DNA from: a virus
DNA: 64,000 nucleotides
Reading direction: 5' to 3' (one strand)
Virus record (IMG/VR): IMGVR_UViG_3300036944_001289
Span: 145,283-209,282 of that record
Positions 8,039-17,407 of this stretch are shown in pieces (the first letter of the stretch is position 1; each line of letters opens with the position of its first letter). A model generated the notes under the pieces. It had not been told where the DNA came from, did not search any database, and saw only the letters and a list, made by a program, of their open reading frames with translations. Both the position numbers and the translations under genes were made by a program.

Positions 8039-9010
8039 ATGTTATTCGAAGAGCAAATATCACGCAAACCTAACTTGTACCCTTGGACAAAGGAATTTAT
8101 CAAAGCAATGCATAACGGTTTTTGGACAGAAGATGAATTCTCATTTAAATCTGATGTACAGCAATTTAAAGTAAATTTAACTAAACAAGAACAAGATATG
8201 ATAATCAAAGTTCTATCCGCTATAGGGCAAATAGAGGTAGAAGTAAAAACATTCTGGGGAGAGCTTGGTAAGAATCTACCACACCCATCGATTAAAGATC
8301 TTGGGTTTGTTATGGCTAACACCGAAGTTATTCATAATAACGCTTATGAAAAACTTTTAACACTTTTGGGACTAGAAGATATTTTCCAAGAAAATCTCAA
8401 GCTAGACTGGATTCAAGGTAGAGTTAAGTACCTAAAAAAGCACAATCATAGATTTTACAAAGACTCTAAAAAACAATACTTATACGCTATAATTCTATTC
8501 ACATTATATGTTGAAAACGTTTCATTATTTTCTCAGTTTTATATAGTCAACTGGTTTGCAAGATTTAAAAATCTCTTAAAAGATACTGATCAACAAGTCA
8601 AATATACACGTAACGAAGAAAATATACACGCACTAGTAGGTATTAAAATAATTAACACATTGAGAGAAGAATACCCGGAACTTTTTGATAATGAACTCGA
8701 AGAAAGAATACTAAGTGAAGCACGCGAATCTATTAAGGCTGAATCAATCATAATCGATTGGATGGTAGGTGATCTACGTGAAGAAAATGTATCACCAGAT
8801 ATTCTTAAAGAGTTTATTAAAAACAGAATGAATCAATCATTATTAAACATAGGTTTTAAGAGTATATTTGATATAGATCAAGATCTACTAAGCAAAACAA
8901 CCTGGTTTGATGAAGAGTTACTTGGTAATAATATGACCGACTTTTTTCATACTCGACCTGTCGAATACAGCAAAAAAGGGCATTCATTCTCTGAATCTGA
9001 TTTATTTTAA
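8039..9010 (+). CDS. nrdB: ribonucleotide reductase class I, beta subunit
   Basis: 323 aa. Forms the diiron-tyrosyl radical for ribonucleotide reduction together with NrdA. Ligand motifs are visible: E66 in QIEVEVKTFW, then NTEVIHNNAY with E96, H99 and the radical tyrosine Y103, then E159 in YVENVSLF, and NEENIH with E194 and H197. The C-terminal tail SESDLF is the docking peptide for the alpha subunit. It is three bases before nrdA in one operon and supplies dNTPs for phage DNA synthesis. Confidence 0.95.
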   Translation: MLFEEQISRKPNLYPWTKEFIKAMHNGFWTEDEFSFKSDVQQFKVNLTKQEQDMIIKVLSAIGQIEVEVKTFWGELGKNLPHPSIKDLGFVMANTEVIHNNAYEKLLTLLGLEDIFQENLKLDWIQGRVKYLKKHNHRFYKDSKKQYLYAIILFTLYVENVSLFSQFYIVNWFARFKNLLKDTDQQVKYTRNEENIHALVGIKIINTLREEYPELFDNELEERILSEARESIKAESIIIDWMVGDLREENVSPDILKEFIKNRMNQSLLNIGFKSIFDIDQDLLSKTTWFDEELLGNNMTDFFHTRPVEYSKKGHSFSESDLF

Positions 9011-9013
9011 TTT

Positions 9014-10660
9014 ATGGAAACAATATATTGGTTAAACGAGGACTCTAGAACGTACTTGCAGCGGGGATATTTATTACCTGGAGAGACTGCAGAGAATCGT
9101 ATTAGAGATATTGCGGTTTTTGCAGAAGGTATATTACAAATACAAGGATTTGCGAATAAATTTGAAGACTATTTAAAGAAAGGTTTTTATAGCTTATCAA
9201 GCCCTATTTGGAGTAATTTTGGCAGAAAACGTGGCCTACCTATATCATGTTTTGGTTCGTACATAAACGATGACATCAATGATATTCTATTTAAAATAGG
9301 TGAGGTTGGATCAATGTCTAAATCTGGTGGAGGTACTTCCGGTTATTTCGGTAAAGTTAGATCAAGAGGTTCTAAGATCTCTTCTGGAGGTGAATCAACT
9401 GGTGTACATCATCAGTTGACTGTCTTCAACGCTATTACAAACTACATCTCACAAGGTAACGTGCGCAGAGGATCATTTGCTGCATATCTACCAATTGATC
9501 ATGGAGACTTTGATGAGTTTATAAATATAAGATCTGACGGTGATTCTATTCAGGATCTATCAATAGGTGTTTGTATCACAAATGAGTGGATGGAGGATAT
9601 GATTGCTGGCAACACCGAGAAACGTCAACGTTGGGGTAAGGTAATTAAGAAGAGATTCGAATCAGGTTACCCGTACATATTCTTTACAGATAATGCAAAT
9701 GATCAAGCTCCTAAGGTTTATAAAGATAAAGGGTTAAAAATAACTCATTCTAACTTATGCTCTGAAATTATGCTTGCAAATGGTATTGATGAATCATTTG
9801 TATGTGACCTATCATCTCTTAATCTTGAAAAATGGGATGAGTGGAAAGATACAGATGCTGTAGAAGTGCTTACATTCTTTCTGGATGCCGTAATGACTGA
9901 TTTTATTAATAAAACAGAAGGTGACCTATTTTTATCTCACGCACGTAAATTTGCTATCAATCAACGTGCACTAGGTATAGGTGTATTAGGTTGGCATACA
10001 TATTTGCAATCTAAAATGATTGCATTTGAGTCTGTTCAAGCGAAATCATTAAATGCACAAATCTGGAAAAATATAAGAACTAAAGCAGATAATGCATCGC
10101 AGAAATTGGCTGATTTATTTGGAGAACCAGAACTACTTAAAGGTTATGGACGTAGAAATACTACTACACTTGCTATCGCACCTACAACGTCGAGTTCTTT
10201 TATTTTAGGTCAAGTATCACCTTCTATAGAACCATTAAATTCAAATTACTTTGTAAAAGACTTAGCAAAAGGTAAATTTACGTTTAGGAATCCACAATTA
10301 GTAAAGCTATTAGAATCTAAAGATAAAAACAAAGAGGATATTTGGAGATCTATTCTCGTAAAAGGTGGTTCTGTACAGCATTTAGATTTCTTTACGGAAG
10401 ATGAAAAGAATGTATTTAAAACATTTGGAGAGATATCTCAAAAAGAAATTATAATACAAGCTGCTACACGCCAAAAGTACATCGACCAAGGTCAATCCCT
10501 TAATATAATGATACCACCCGATACCAAACCTAAAGATGTAAGTGAACTAACGATCTTTGCGTGGAGAGAAGGTATTAAAGCGCTTTATTATCAAAGAAGT
10601 GCTAACCCAGCTCAGGAGCTGGCGAGAAACATATTAAATTGTCAGTCCTGCCAATCATAA
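9014..10660 (+). CDS. nrdA: ribonucleotide reductase class I, alpha subunit (short form)
   Basis: 548 aa against about 750 for NrdA, because the N-terminal ATP-cone is absent: the protein starts directly with the catalytic-domain segment. Active-site residues are intact: C79 in ISCFG, N247-L-C249-S-E251 in HSNLCSEIM, C264 in SFVCDLSS, the radical-transfer pair Y525-Y526 in ALYYQRS, and the C-terminal thiol pair C543 and C546. Loss of the cone should remove overall dATP inhibition. It is the last gene of the plus-strand operon before a two-way terminator. Confidence 0.95.
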   Translation: METIYWLNEDSRTYLQRGYLLPGETAENRIRDIAVFAEGILQIQGFANKFEDYLKKGFYSLSSPIWSNFGRKRGLPISCFGSYINDDINDILFKIGEVGSMSKSGGGTSGYFGKVRSRGSKISSGGESTGVHHQLTVFNAITNYISQGNVRRGSFAAYLPIDHGDFDEFINIRSDGDSIQDLSIGVCITNEWMEDMIAGNTEKRQRWGKVIKKRFESGYPYIFFTDNANDQAPKVYKDKGLKITHSNLCSEIMLANGIDESFVCDLSSLNLEKWDEWKDTDAVEVLTFFLDAVMTDFINKTEGDLFLSHARKFAINQRALGIGVLGWHTYLQSKMIAFESVQAKSLNAQIWKNIRTKADNASQKLADLFGEPELLKGYGRRNTTTLAIAPTTSSSFILGQVSPSIEPLNSNYFVKDLAKGKFTFRNPQLVKLLESKDKNKEDIWRSILVKGGSVQHLDFFTEDEKNVFKTFGEISQKEIIIQAATRQKYIDQGQSLNIMIPPDTKPKDVSELTIFAWREGIKALYYQRSANPAQELARNILNCQSCQS

Positions 10661-10668
10661 CAATAATA

Positions 10669-10702
10669 AAAAAAAGATATCATTTAAATGATATCTTTTT
10701 TT
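10669..10702. terminator. two-way rho-independent terminator
   Basis: A perfect palindrome with A7 on the left, GATATCATTT/AAATGATATC in the middle and T7 on the right, between the convergent ends of nrdA and 10704-11063. It can stop transcription from both sides. Confidence 0.9.
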
Positions 10703-10703
10703 A

Positions 10704-11063
10704 TTATTTTTTAGAAATATTATCTTTGATATATTCTATATCTTTTTGTATCAAACCTATATCTCTTTCCATATTTATGATTTTATTATCATAAATTATC
10801 TTACCATCTTCGGTAATGATATTGCTCAATCTCTTTTCAATATTTTTTAGTACCGGTACTATGTCTCCCATCTGTCTCTCAAGATTATTAGTCTTAGATT
10901 CTACCACGACTATTCTATTTGTTAACTCTTTAAACTCGTTTTGTTTAACGTAGTTACTGTTTAACCAAACAACACATGTTGCTATAAAAAAAGTACCTAC
11001 AACTTTAACTATATTGATTGTAGTAAACAACTCTGATAATGTAGAGTTACTTGATGACGGCAT
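10704..11063 (-). CDS. membrane-anchored coiled-coil protein
   Basis: 119 aa. One hydrophobic segment near residues 18-36 (IVKVVGTFFIATCVVWL) is followed by a long charged helix with heptad-like spacing to the end. Late promoter 6 bases before the start. The N-in single-pass topology with an outer coiled coil resembles spanins or baseplate accessory proteins, but no family is recognised. Confidence 0.6.
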   Translation of the reverse strand: MPSSSNSTLSELFTTINIVKVVGTFFIATCVVWLNSNYVKQNEFKELTNRIVVVESKTNNLERQMGDIVPVLKNIEKRLSNIITEDGKIIYDNKIINMERDIGLIQKDIEYIKDNISKK

Positions 11064-11069
11064 ATAATC

Positions 11070-11077
11070 TATTTATT
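11070..11077 (-). promoter_or_regulatory. late promoter AATAAATA
   Basis: Minus-strand box 6 bases before the ATG at 11063. Confidence 0.6.
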
Positions 11078-11081
11078 AGTT

Positions 11082-13367
11082 TCACTTACGTTCGTTGTGT
11101 ATACCTTCAGATACTGATCGTTGTGACCCATCGTTTAATTCTTTAGCAGCAACTCTTACAGCATCATTAGTTGCGAGTAATGTGAGAGGTAAGTTTGCAA
11201 ATGCATGAGAATGCGGATAACATTCAATTATATTAGTACCCGTACTGGTATATTCCAATGTTGCAGGACTTCCGTTTATTTTAACATTTACTACTGTACC
11301 TGTAACAAATTTACCAAATAGTGTAACTTGTTCAGTCACCTGATATTCCTTAGGTGCTGTTATATGCTGTATGTAAGTTTCACCTTCTACGTGTAGACCT
11401 CCACCAATAATAACATTATTATTAACACCGAGACTTTCGTTTATTAGTACTTGTCTTTGATTTTTATTTCTTAATCTTAGGATTTCAGCAGATATGTTAA
11501 TTGTTTTTGCATCTATATTAATTTCATTAGATGATGCAATATTTACTTGCTCGCCTACTATATTAGTAACAGTGCCTGTTATGTTAGTTTGTCCAAGAGA
11601 TTTAATATTGATGCCGCCAGCACCTACTAAAACGTTCATTCTATTACATGCTGTTATCGTATAATTACCACCTGGTAAGTCTTGCACGTGTACCAACTCT
11701 ACTAATGGACTCTCTTTTTTGTTTACATATACACCAAAATCATCAACAAGTACTTCATTGCTTAACATTTTACCGATACCATCGTATCGTATACTACCGA
11801 AATCATTAAACGTTAAACCTATAGTTTCAATTTTATGCTTGGCAATTTGCGATATCTCACTACCACCAACACCAAGTTGTTTTTCTATTTCTGTTAGCTG
11901 TTGTATATTAAGTTCTATTAACTGGTTTAAAATATCTTTTTGATCTTCTACATCCCAATTACCACCTTGTGAAGATGTGCTCTTACCTACACCACCAGGT
12001 CCCCATTCAGTGTTAGATTCAGCAAGATATCTTGAAGTAGGTGGTAATGATCTATCAACAGTAGAACCTAAATTATTATTAATATTATAAGCACCGTCAG
12101 ATGATGCATTTGTTGTTGTGTTATATGTGTCAAATGATTGACTACCTGTAATAGTATCATACGTTACTGATCCATCTGTTACTGGATGTGCAGCAAAAGC
12201 ACCTGATCTTGTTTGCAGTAAACTATTACGTTTTAGTCTTATATTACCGTCTGCATCTAAAACGTTATTATTATCCGTACGCTTAATTTCAAATAGTTGC
12301 TTATTTTCATGTATTATAGCATAAGTTAGTTTCCACTGATCAAATAGTTCACTATTTAATAACCCGACTTTTTTATACTTATCACGCATTACTATTTCAT
12401 CTAAGCTCTTACCGGTATATACATTATTAAAACCTCTTACCGTTTCATACTGATCATTTAGTACTAGCTTTTGGCTATTCTTTGTAGCGAGCTCTATATT
12501 AGATTGATTATTAAATTCTTTAAACGACCCTGAAAAATGCGTAAACTTTAACTTCTCATTTAAGTCTGTATTAACAACCTCTATAGTACCACCTTTTTGA
12601 TTTATAACAAATTTATTTCTGTACGTATCTACATTATTATTATATTCGGTTTGTATCTTATTTTCGAAACTACCAGGGTAATCTATACCACCATTTTCAG
12701 AATTAAAAATTCCCTGCCAATCTATATTACCGTATGTTGTGGCAAAATAAATAGGTGCTGTAGGGTTACCATCTCTGAAAAATACCCATACATGTGAACC
12801 TACACTTGGTATAGCGAAAGAGCCTTTTGCTTTATTAGAATATGATGAAGGTAAATACTCGTAAGATAAAGGATTAGGTCTATTAATATTATTTGAAGCA
12901 GAATCAAACGCGTCTTGAAGTCTATATGTTTGATCTTCGTAGAAAGCAGCAGGTTTCCCAGGTATATCTTTTGAGTCAATATCTGGCGATAGCTGATCTG
13001 CAAAATTAGAGTCCGAAGTAGTACCTACTTGCCTTGTATTATTATACCTACCACTAGTGTTCTCACCTACTAATGGGCATGCACATTCTGCCCAAGGTAA
13101 TATACGTTTTAATTCTTCAGCAACGTTTATGATTGTAGAACTAGTCGAAGATTCACCACCTGTCTCTGTTTGTTGCTTTAATATCTGTGTTAGTACAGAT
13201 TGTATATTATCACCTAAAAACTTAAATGATTTATTAGTTTTCTGTTGTATCCATCTTTCGTACACAGTAGGTGAAATATAAGGTATGAATACCTTAACTT
13301 TACCTGATTTGTCTGGATCGTTATTTTGTATAACTATACCTACATGATTGCCGTAATATTTTTTCAT
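11082..13367 (-). CDS. 5: baseplate central spike, gp5-like, without lysozyme domain
   Basis: 761 aa. The N-terminus (GNHVGIVIQNNDPDKSGKVK, then VFIPYISP) and FAIPSVGSHVWVFFRDGNP around residues 180-210 are the split OB-fold of T4 gp5/VgrG spikes. The last 250 residues are repeats of short strands (VNIASSNEINIDAKTINISA), expected for the triple-stranded beta-helix needle. No T4-like lysozyme domain lies between them, so wall digestion must come from elsewhere, possibly the SleB-like protein. The start overlaps the stop of 13364-14446 by 4 bases. Confidence 0.82.
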   Translation of the reverse strand: MKKYYGNHVGIVIQNNDPDKSGKVKVFIPYISPTVYERWIQQKTNKSFKFLGDNIQSVLTQILKQQTETGGESSTSSTIINVAEELKRILPWAECACPLVGENTSGRYNNTRQVGTTSDSNFADQLSPDIDSKDIPGKPAAFYEDQTYRLQDAFDSASNNINRPNPLSYEYLPSSYSNKAKGSFAIPSVGSHVWVFFRDGNPTAPIYFATTYGNIDWQGIFNSENGGIDYPGSFENKIQTEYNNNVDTYRNKFVINQKGGTIEVVNTDLNEKLKFTHFSGSFKEFNNQSNIELATKNSQKLVLNDQYETVRGFNNVYTGKSLDEIVMRDKYKKVGLLNSELFDQWKLTYAIIHENKQLFEIKRTDNNNVLDADGNIRLKRNSLLQTRSGAFAAHPVTDGSVTYDTITGSQSFDTYNTTTNASSDGAYNINNNLGSTVDRSLPPTSRYLAESNTEWGPGGVGKSTSSQGGNWDVEDQKDILNQLIELNIQQLTEIEKQLGVGGSEISQIAKHKIETIGLTFNDFGSIRYDGIGKMLSNEVLVDDFGVYVNKKESPLVELVHVQDLPGGNYTITACNRMNVLVGAGGINIKSLGQTNITGTVTNIVGEQVNIASSNEINIDAKTINISAEILRLRNKNQRQVLINESLGVNNNVIIGGGLHVEGETYIQHITAPKEYQVTEQVTLFGKFVTGTVVNVKINGSPATLEYTSTGTNIIECYPHSHAFANLPLTLLATNDAVRVAAKELNDGSQRSVSEGIHNERK

Positions 13368-14446
13368 ACCAATGAACCTTTAATTGTTTTAATTACTAAT
13401 TTTTTTGGAGGTGTTTTAGCTTCACCTTCTTGTATTAAAGTAAGTCTTTCTCGTAGTGTTTTATTAATATTCTGTATATATGTTTCTGATGACATCGTAC
13501 CGTTAGTTTTTTGAACTGCAAATTTAACTATCATACACTGTTTATTGTTTACATCGAGATTAAATTTTGTATTATCTAGATCTAATTCATTCTGAGTATA
13601 TAATTTATCTAAACCGTTAACGTTTTCAACTAACGTGCTATACGTTCTCTTTATGATATTACCTGCAGTAATCTTATCGTCATCAATATATGGTTTAGCA
13701 TTAGTAAATAAGAAAACCAAACCTGCTTGTATGTCCTTAAGCAACAGAGTACTTTCGTTATAAAGATTATCTGTATCTTTTTCAAATTTTTCGTCTTGAG
13801 GTGCTGATACAGTTTGCAAAGCGCTTAGAGATGTTGTTTGTGTATTTACTATTTGTTTATTACTTTGTGAATCAGAAGCTTTTGTTGTACCTTTACTTAT
13901 AGTATCGCTTGTTATCTCTTGCGTTTTCTTATCTTTATATTCAGTATTTTCTGATACTTTTTTAATTTCACTGTTTGTTAAATTTTTAGTACTAGAAACG
14001 CTAGTAGACATAACTGAAGATTTTATAGCTGTAGTTTCTTGAGTCGATTGTAACGCTTCTGCAGTTGTTTCATCTTCGCAATCAAAAGCTGATTTCATAT
14101 TTTGATACTGTTTGGATATCTCATTTTTTGCAGATATAATACCATTTGCAATGCTTGTTTTGATTCCCTTTAAATCTTCAGGTATACCTGCTTTTAAATC
14201 AGTACCTAATCCCGATACTAAACCACCTAGATTAGAGAGTTTACCTGTAGCATCATTTGCAAAATTACCTATTTGGTTTCCTACCTGCCTTGTAAGATCT
14301 CCAGCCATGTCACCAAAACCTTCAGCAATTTTTTTTGCCTTTAATTTTGGTGATAAGCCTTCTAAGCTACTTGGTGTTAATTTCTTAAACTGTTCGTTTA
14401 TGTTAGATAAGCCTGGTAAGTTGGATAACTTATTTTTACATGACAT
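13364..14446 (-). CDS. putative baseplate or hub-associated structural protein
   Basis: 360 aa. The N-terminal 130 residues are Gly/Leu/Lys-rich with short helices (LSPKLKAKKIAEGFGDMAGD), the middle is a low-complexity Ser/Thr/Lys linker, and residues 235-360 form a folded domain. It is translationally coupled to the gp5-like spike (ATGA), so a baseplate role is likely. No T4 homologue recognised. A 9-bp inverted repeat abuts its start. Confidence 0.6.
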   Translation of the reverse strand: MSCKNKLSNLPGLSNINEQFKKLTPSSLEGLSPKLKAKKIAEGFGDMAGDLTRQVGNQIGNFANDATGKLSNLGGLVSGLGTDLKAGIPEDLKGIKTSIANGIISAKNEISKQYQNMKSAFDCEDETTAEALQSTQETTAIKSSVMSTSVSSTKNLTNSEIKKVSENTEYKDKKTQEITSDTISKGTTKASDSQSNKQIVNTQTTSLSALQTVSAPQDEKFEKDTDNLYNESTLLLKDIQAGLVFLFTNAKPYIDDDKITAGNIIKRTYSTLVENVNGLDKLYTQNELDLDNTKFNLDVNNKQCMIVKFAVQKTNGTMSSETYIQNINKTLRERLTLIQEGEAKTPPKKLVIKTIKGSLV

Positions 14447-14447
14447 A

Positions 14448-14470
14448 TCAATATTTAAAGAAAATATTGA
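14448..14470. promoter_or_regulatory. inverted repeat at the divergent start region
   Basis: TCAATATTT and AAATATTGA are separated by 5 bases, just upstream of the minus-strand start at 14446 and 30 bases before the plus-strand start at 14500. Possible operator or hairpin in the divergent control region. Confidence 0.35.
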
Positions 14471-14499
14471 TTTTTCAAATTTACATATATAATGAAACT

Positions 14500-15303
14500 A
14501 TGAATCATAAGATTTTAATTTCACATGAATCACCTATATCAATACTGACCGACTCCCTTCAGTTTAACGATTATGATTACTGTCTAGTACATCTTTTAGA
14601 ACAGAAACCTGAATATGCTGAGTTTTTTAAAAGGAGTAAAGCACTCAATCGTGAAATCCTACTAGATAATAGTATATTTGAATTAGGTACATCGTTCGAA
14701 CCTTCTAAATTTGCTAAGTATGTAGAATCACTACAACCTAATTGGTATATAGTACCAGATGTTTTAGAAGATGGTTATGCTACGATAGAATCGTTCAATA
14801 AGTTTACGTCTACATACAAAGATCTACCTGGATTAAAAATAGGTGCAGTACAAGGTAAATGTTATGATGAATTAGTTGACTGTTATAAGTATATGTCGCA
14901 AAATGCTGACTATATTGCTATAAGTTTTGATTTTAGCTACTATATCGGTACAGGTATTGGTTTATCAAAATTAGATAGATGGTGTGATGGTAGAAAGCGA
15001 TTTATTAAATCTTTGATAAATGATGGTGTATGGGATTGGAATAAACCACACCATTTACTAGGTTGTTCTTTAGCAAAAGAGTTTAGCTATTACGTGAATA
15101 ATAACATCTATAATATTAGATCGATTGATACATCAAACCCTGTTGTAGCTGGTATCAAAGGCATGAGATATAATGGAGATTTAGGGTTAAATGATAAACC
15201 TTCGATTAAACTTGCTGACTTAATTGACCACGAAGTAACAACTGATGAATTGGAAATTATTAATTATAATACACGTCAATTTAAAAACATATTAAAAAGA
15301 TGA
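14500..15303 (+). CDS. TGT-fold (tRNA-guanine transglycosylase / DpdA-like) protein
   Basis: 267 aa when started at the ATG at 14500; an in-frame ATG at 14440 would overlap the opposing gene start and is not preferred. The order of motifs ILLDNSIFELG (about residues 53-63), WYIVPDVLEDG, KIGAVQGK, YIAISFDFSYY, HHLLGCSLAKEF and IRSIDTSNPV fits a TIM-barrel transglycosylase-like family common in phages. DpdA members exchange guanine in DNA for a 7-deazaguanine base. The presence of queF two genes downstream supports that reading. The exact acceptor is inferred. Confidence 0.55.
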   Translation: MNHKILISHESPISILTDSLQFNDYDYCLVHLLEQKPEYAEFFKRSKALNREILLDNSIFELGTSFEPSKFAKYVESLQPNWYIVPDVLEDGYATIESFNKFTSTYKDLPGLKIGAVQGKCYDELVDCYKYMSQNADYIAISFDFSYYIGTGIGLSKLDRWCDGRKRFIKSLINDGVWDWNKPHHLLGCSLAKEFSYYVNNNIYNIRSIDTSNPVVAGIKGMRYNGDLGLNDKPSIKLADLIDHEVTTDELEIINYNTRQFKNILKR

Positions 15304-15869
15304 TAATAACATTTACAGGTACACAATCAGTAGGTAAAAGTACTTTGCTTTCAGCTCTTCAAAAAGATGAAAGATATAAAGACTGGATGTTTGAACCGGA
15401 AATAACGCGTAGTCTAAAAGAGAAGTTTGGACTGAATATAAATGAATCAGGTGATTCAATAACGCAGTTATTCGTTCTAAATTCGCATTTAGAAAATGTA
15501 GTAAAACATAAGAACAATAATGTTATTTTAGATAGATGTATAGTTGATGGGCTTGTATATACAACATATCAGTATATGACAGGTAAGATTCATACAGATG
15601 TATTTTTGCATGCAAAGTATATGTTCGATCTTATTATAGATAAATATGATATAATATTTCATATTGAGCCTGAATTTCCTGTTGTTGATGATGGTGTAAG
15701 AAGTATAGATGAAAAGTTTAGAACAACTATAGCTTCATTGATAAACGAAGCCTTACAATCTAATAGTGTAGTTAGAACTAAGATAGTAAAGTTAACAGGT
15801 ACTGTAGAAGAAAGATTGAAACAAATAGATATAGCTATTGAAAACTTAAAAGCACAAAATATAATATAA
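15300..15869 (+). CDS. P-loop kinase, AAA_28/NadR-like
   Basis: 189 aa. The Walker A is FTGTQSVGKST (residues 5-14), and a nucleotide-kinase lid-like region follows ILDRCIVDGLVYTTYQYM. The pattern matches AAA_28 proteins related to the NadR nicotinamide-riboside kinase domain; phage members are often suggested to be nucleotide kinases. It overlaps the TGT-like gene by 4 bases and lies 2 bases from queF, so it may phosphorylate a deazaguanine nucleoside or simply be a nucleotide kinase. Substrate unknown. Confidence 0.65.
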   Translation: MIITFTGTQSVGKSTLLSALQKDERYKDWMFEPEITRSLKEKFGLNINESGDSITQLFVLNSHLENVVKHKNNNVILDRCIVDGLVYTTYQYMTGKIHTDVFLHAKYMFDLIIDKYDIIFHIEPEFPVVDDGVRSIDEKFRTTIASLINEALQSNSVVRTKIVKLTGTVEERLKQIDIAIENLKAQNII

Positions 15870-15871
15870 AC

Positions 15872-16792
15872 ATGGCACTTAAAAAACTCGACAATAAAAA
15901 CATAAGCAAGCACCTTGGTAAGGTATCACAATACAAATCAACATATGATGCTTCTCTCTTGGTAAGAGAGCCAAGATCATCTAATAGAGTACATCTTAAT
16001 ATTAAAGATGATAACTTACCCTTTGTAGGTTATGATACTTGGAATGCATATGAAGTTAGTGCATTAACAGATAGTGGTTTACCTGTTGCAGGTGTAGCTA
16101 AAATTGTTTACCCTGCTTCAAGCAAATATATCGTAGAATCAAAGTCTATTAAACTTTACTTTAATTCTTTTAATATGACTAAACTAGGGTTTCATAGCGA
16201 TGCAGTTCTTGATAAAATAGCAATTACTGCTTCAGAAGATCTCTCAAAACTACTCGAAACAGATGTACAAGTTTACGTACATTCGAATGCTGAAGTACTA
16301 CGTCAACAAAGCACTGCATATACCGAATGGAATCACAAAAAATACTCAACAATAGAGGATGAGTATAATGTTAATGATGTAACCTTTGAAATCTATAAGG
16401 AAACACCAGAACTACTACAAGTAGTAGATAGTGTTAACGATACAGTTCACTATCATAGTGCTCTACTTAAGAGTAATTGTAGAGTAACATCACAACCAGA
16501 CTGGGGTGATGTATATATAACCATCACAAAAAAAGATAAAACTATTGACCCTATCTCTTTACTAAAGTATATAATATCATTTAGAGATGAGTGCCACTTT
16601 CATGAAGAGATATGTGAGACAATTTATAAACGCATATATGATAAGCTAACACCTGATGAACTTACGGTAAGATGTTTGTATGCACGTAGGGGTGGTATTG
16701 ATATAAACCCTGAGCGTGCAAATAAAGAGGTATTATTAAGTACTAATCTACAACTTAATTGTATACCACATATTAAAACACCTAAGCAATAA
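15872..16792 (+). CDS. queF: NADPH-dependent 7-cyano-7-deazaguanine (preQ0) reductase, long QueF type
   Basis: 306 aa, close to the 282-aa E. coli type. Diagnostic segments are IVESKSIKLYFNSFNMT (E89-S90-K91), LLKSNCRVTSQPDWGD with the catalytic C203 and D210, FRDECHFHEEICE with H244 and E245, and RRGGIDINPERAN. The enzyme reduces preQ0 to preQ1 in queuosine synthesis. In phages it occurs with DpdA-type proteins that place preQ1-like bases in DNA. All catalytic residues are present. No queC, queD, queE or folE gene lies in the window, so preQ0 must come from the host or from genes elsewhere. Confidence 0.9.
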   Translation: MALKKLDNKNISKHLGKVSQYKSTYDASLLVREPRSSNRVHLNIKDDNLPFVGYDTWNAYEVSALTDSGLPVAGVAKIVYPASSKYIVESKSIKLYFNSFNMTKLGFHSDAVLDKIAITASEDLSKLLETDVQVYVHSNAEVLRQQSTAYTEWNHKKYSTIEDEYNVNDVTFEIYKETPELLQVVDSVNDTVHYHSALLKSNCRVTSQPDWGDVYITITKKDKTIDPISLLKYIISFRDECHFHEEICETIYKRIYDKLTPDELTVRCLYARRGGIDINPERANKEVLLSTNLQLNCIPHIKTPKQ

Positions 16793-16806
16793 TAACTAAA
16801 TCAGTT

Positions 16807-16814
16807 AATAAATA
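16807..16814 (+). promoter_or_regulatory. late promoter AATAAATA
   Basis: Ends 5 bases before the ATG at 16820 and separates the fibre genes from the queF operon. Confidence 0.6.
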
Positions 16815-16819
16815 ATATT

Positions 16820-17407
16820 ATGGCAGATACAAAATTAACAGAGTTAGACGCACTTTCATCAGTGCAAAGTACCGACTTACTGTACGTTGTTAGTCTACAA
16901 ACTTTACCTTCAGGTGAATCCAAGAAAATCACTGTCAATGATTTTCTTGGCAATCTTAGTGATTCTATAGAGACGAGTAGCACGATTACAGCAGCTTCTA
17001 TATTAGCTAATACGGTAGCTGGTACTAACGTAAATGCAGTAGCATTTACGAGTAATACAATAAATACGTCTTACATAAATGCAACTTCTGGTAATTTTGA
17101 TAGTATTACCTCAGGCTTCTTTCCATTAACGGCAGTTACATCTATAACTGCTGATAATACATATGATAACAGTAGAGTATATAATTTAAATACAAATTCT
17201 ACTAATTTAAGTGTTATACTACCATCAGAACTTTCTAACGGTTTTAATATGGGTATAACAAATATAGGTACAGGTACTATATACATATCATCAACACAAG
17301 TGCCAATGATTTGTGCATTCTCCAATAGATGCTCCACACAATTCGGTAGCTTATTTATATATAAATCAAATAATATTCTTTTTGGTATAGGTGGCTTCGA
17401 TCTATGA
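16820..17407 (+). CDS. fibre or decoration protein, N-terminal virion-attachment domain
   Basis: 195 aa. The N-terminus TKLTELDALSSVQSTDLLYV, ending in a VNDFLGNL segment, is the attachment motif found at the start of many phage fibre proteins; a related motif opens the fibre at 28510. The rest is Ser/Thr/Asn-rich short strands, as in a fibre shaft or knob. Late promoter directly upstream; the stop overlaps the next gene. Confidence 0.65.
   Translation: MADTKLTELDALSSVQSTDLLYVVSLQTLPSGESKKITVNDFLGNLSDSIETSSTITAASILANTVAGTNVNAVAFTSNTINTSYINATSGNFDSITSGFFPLTAVTSITADNTYDNSRVYNLNTNSTNLSVILPSELSNGFNMGITNIGTGTIYISSTQVPMICAFSNRCSTQFGSLFIYKSNNILFGIGGFDL

Noticed and set aside
14440-14499. Upstream ATG for the TGT-like gene
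   Set aside because: It would overlap the start of the minus-strand gene and run through the inverted repeat; the ATG at 14500 gives a normal family start.
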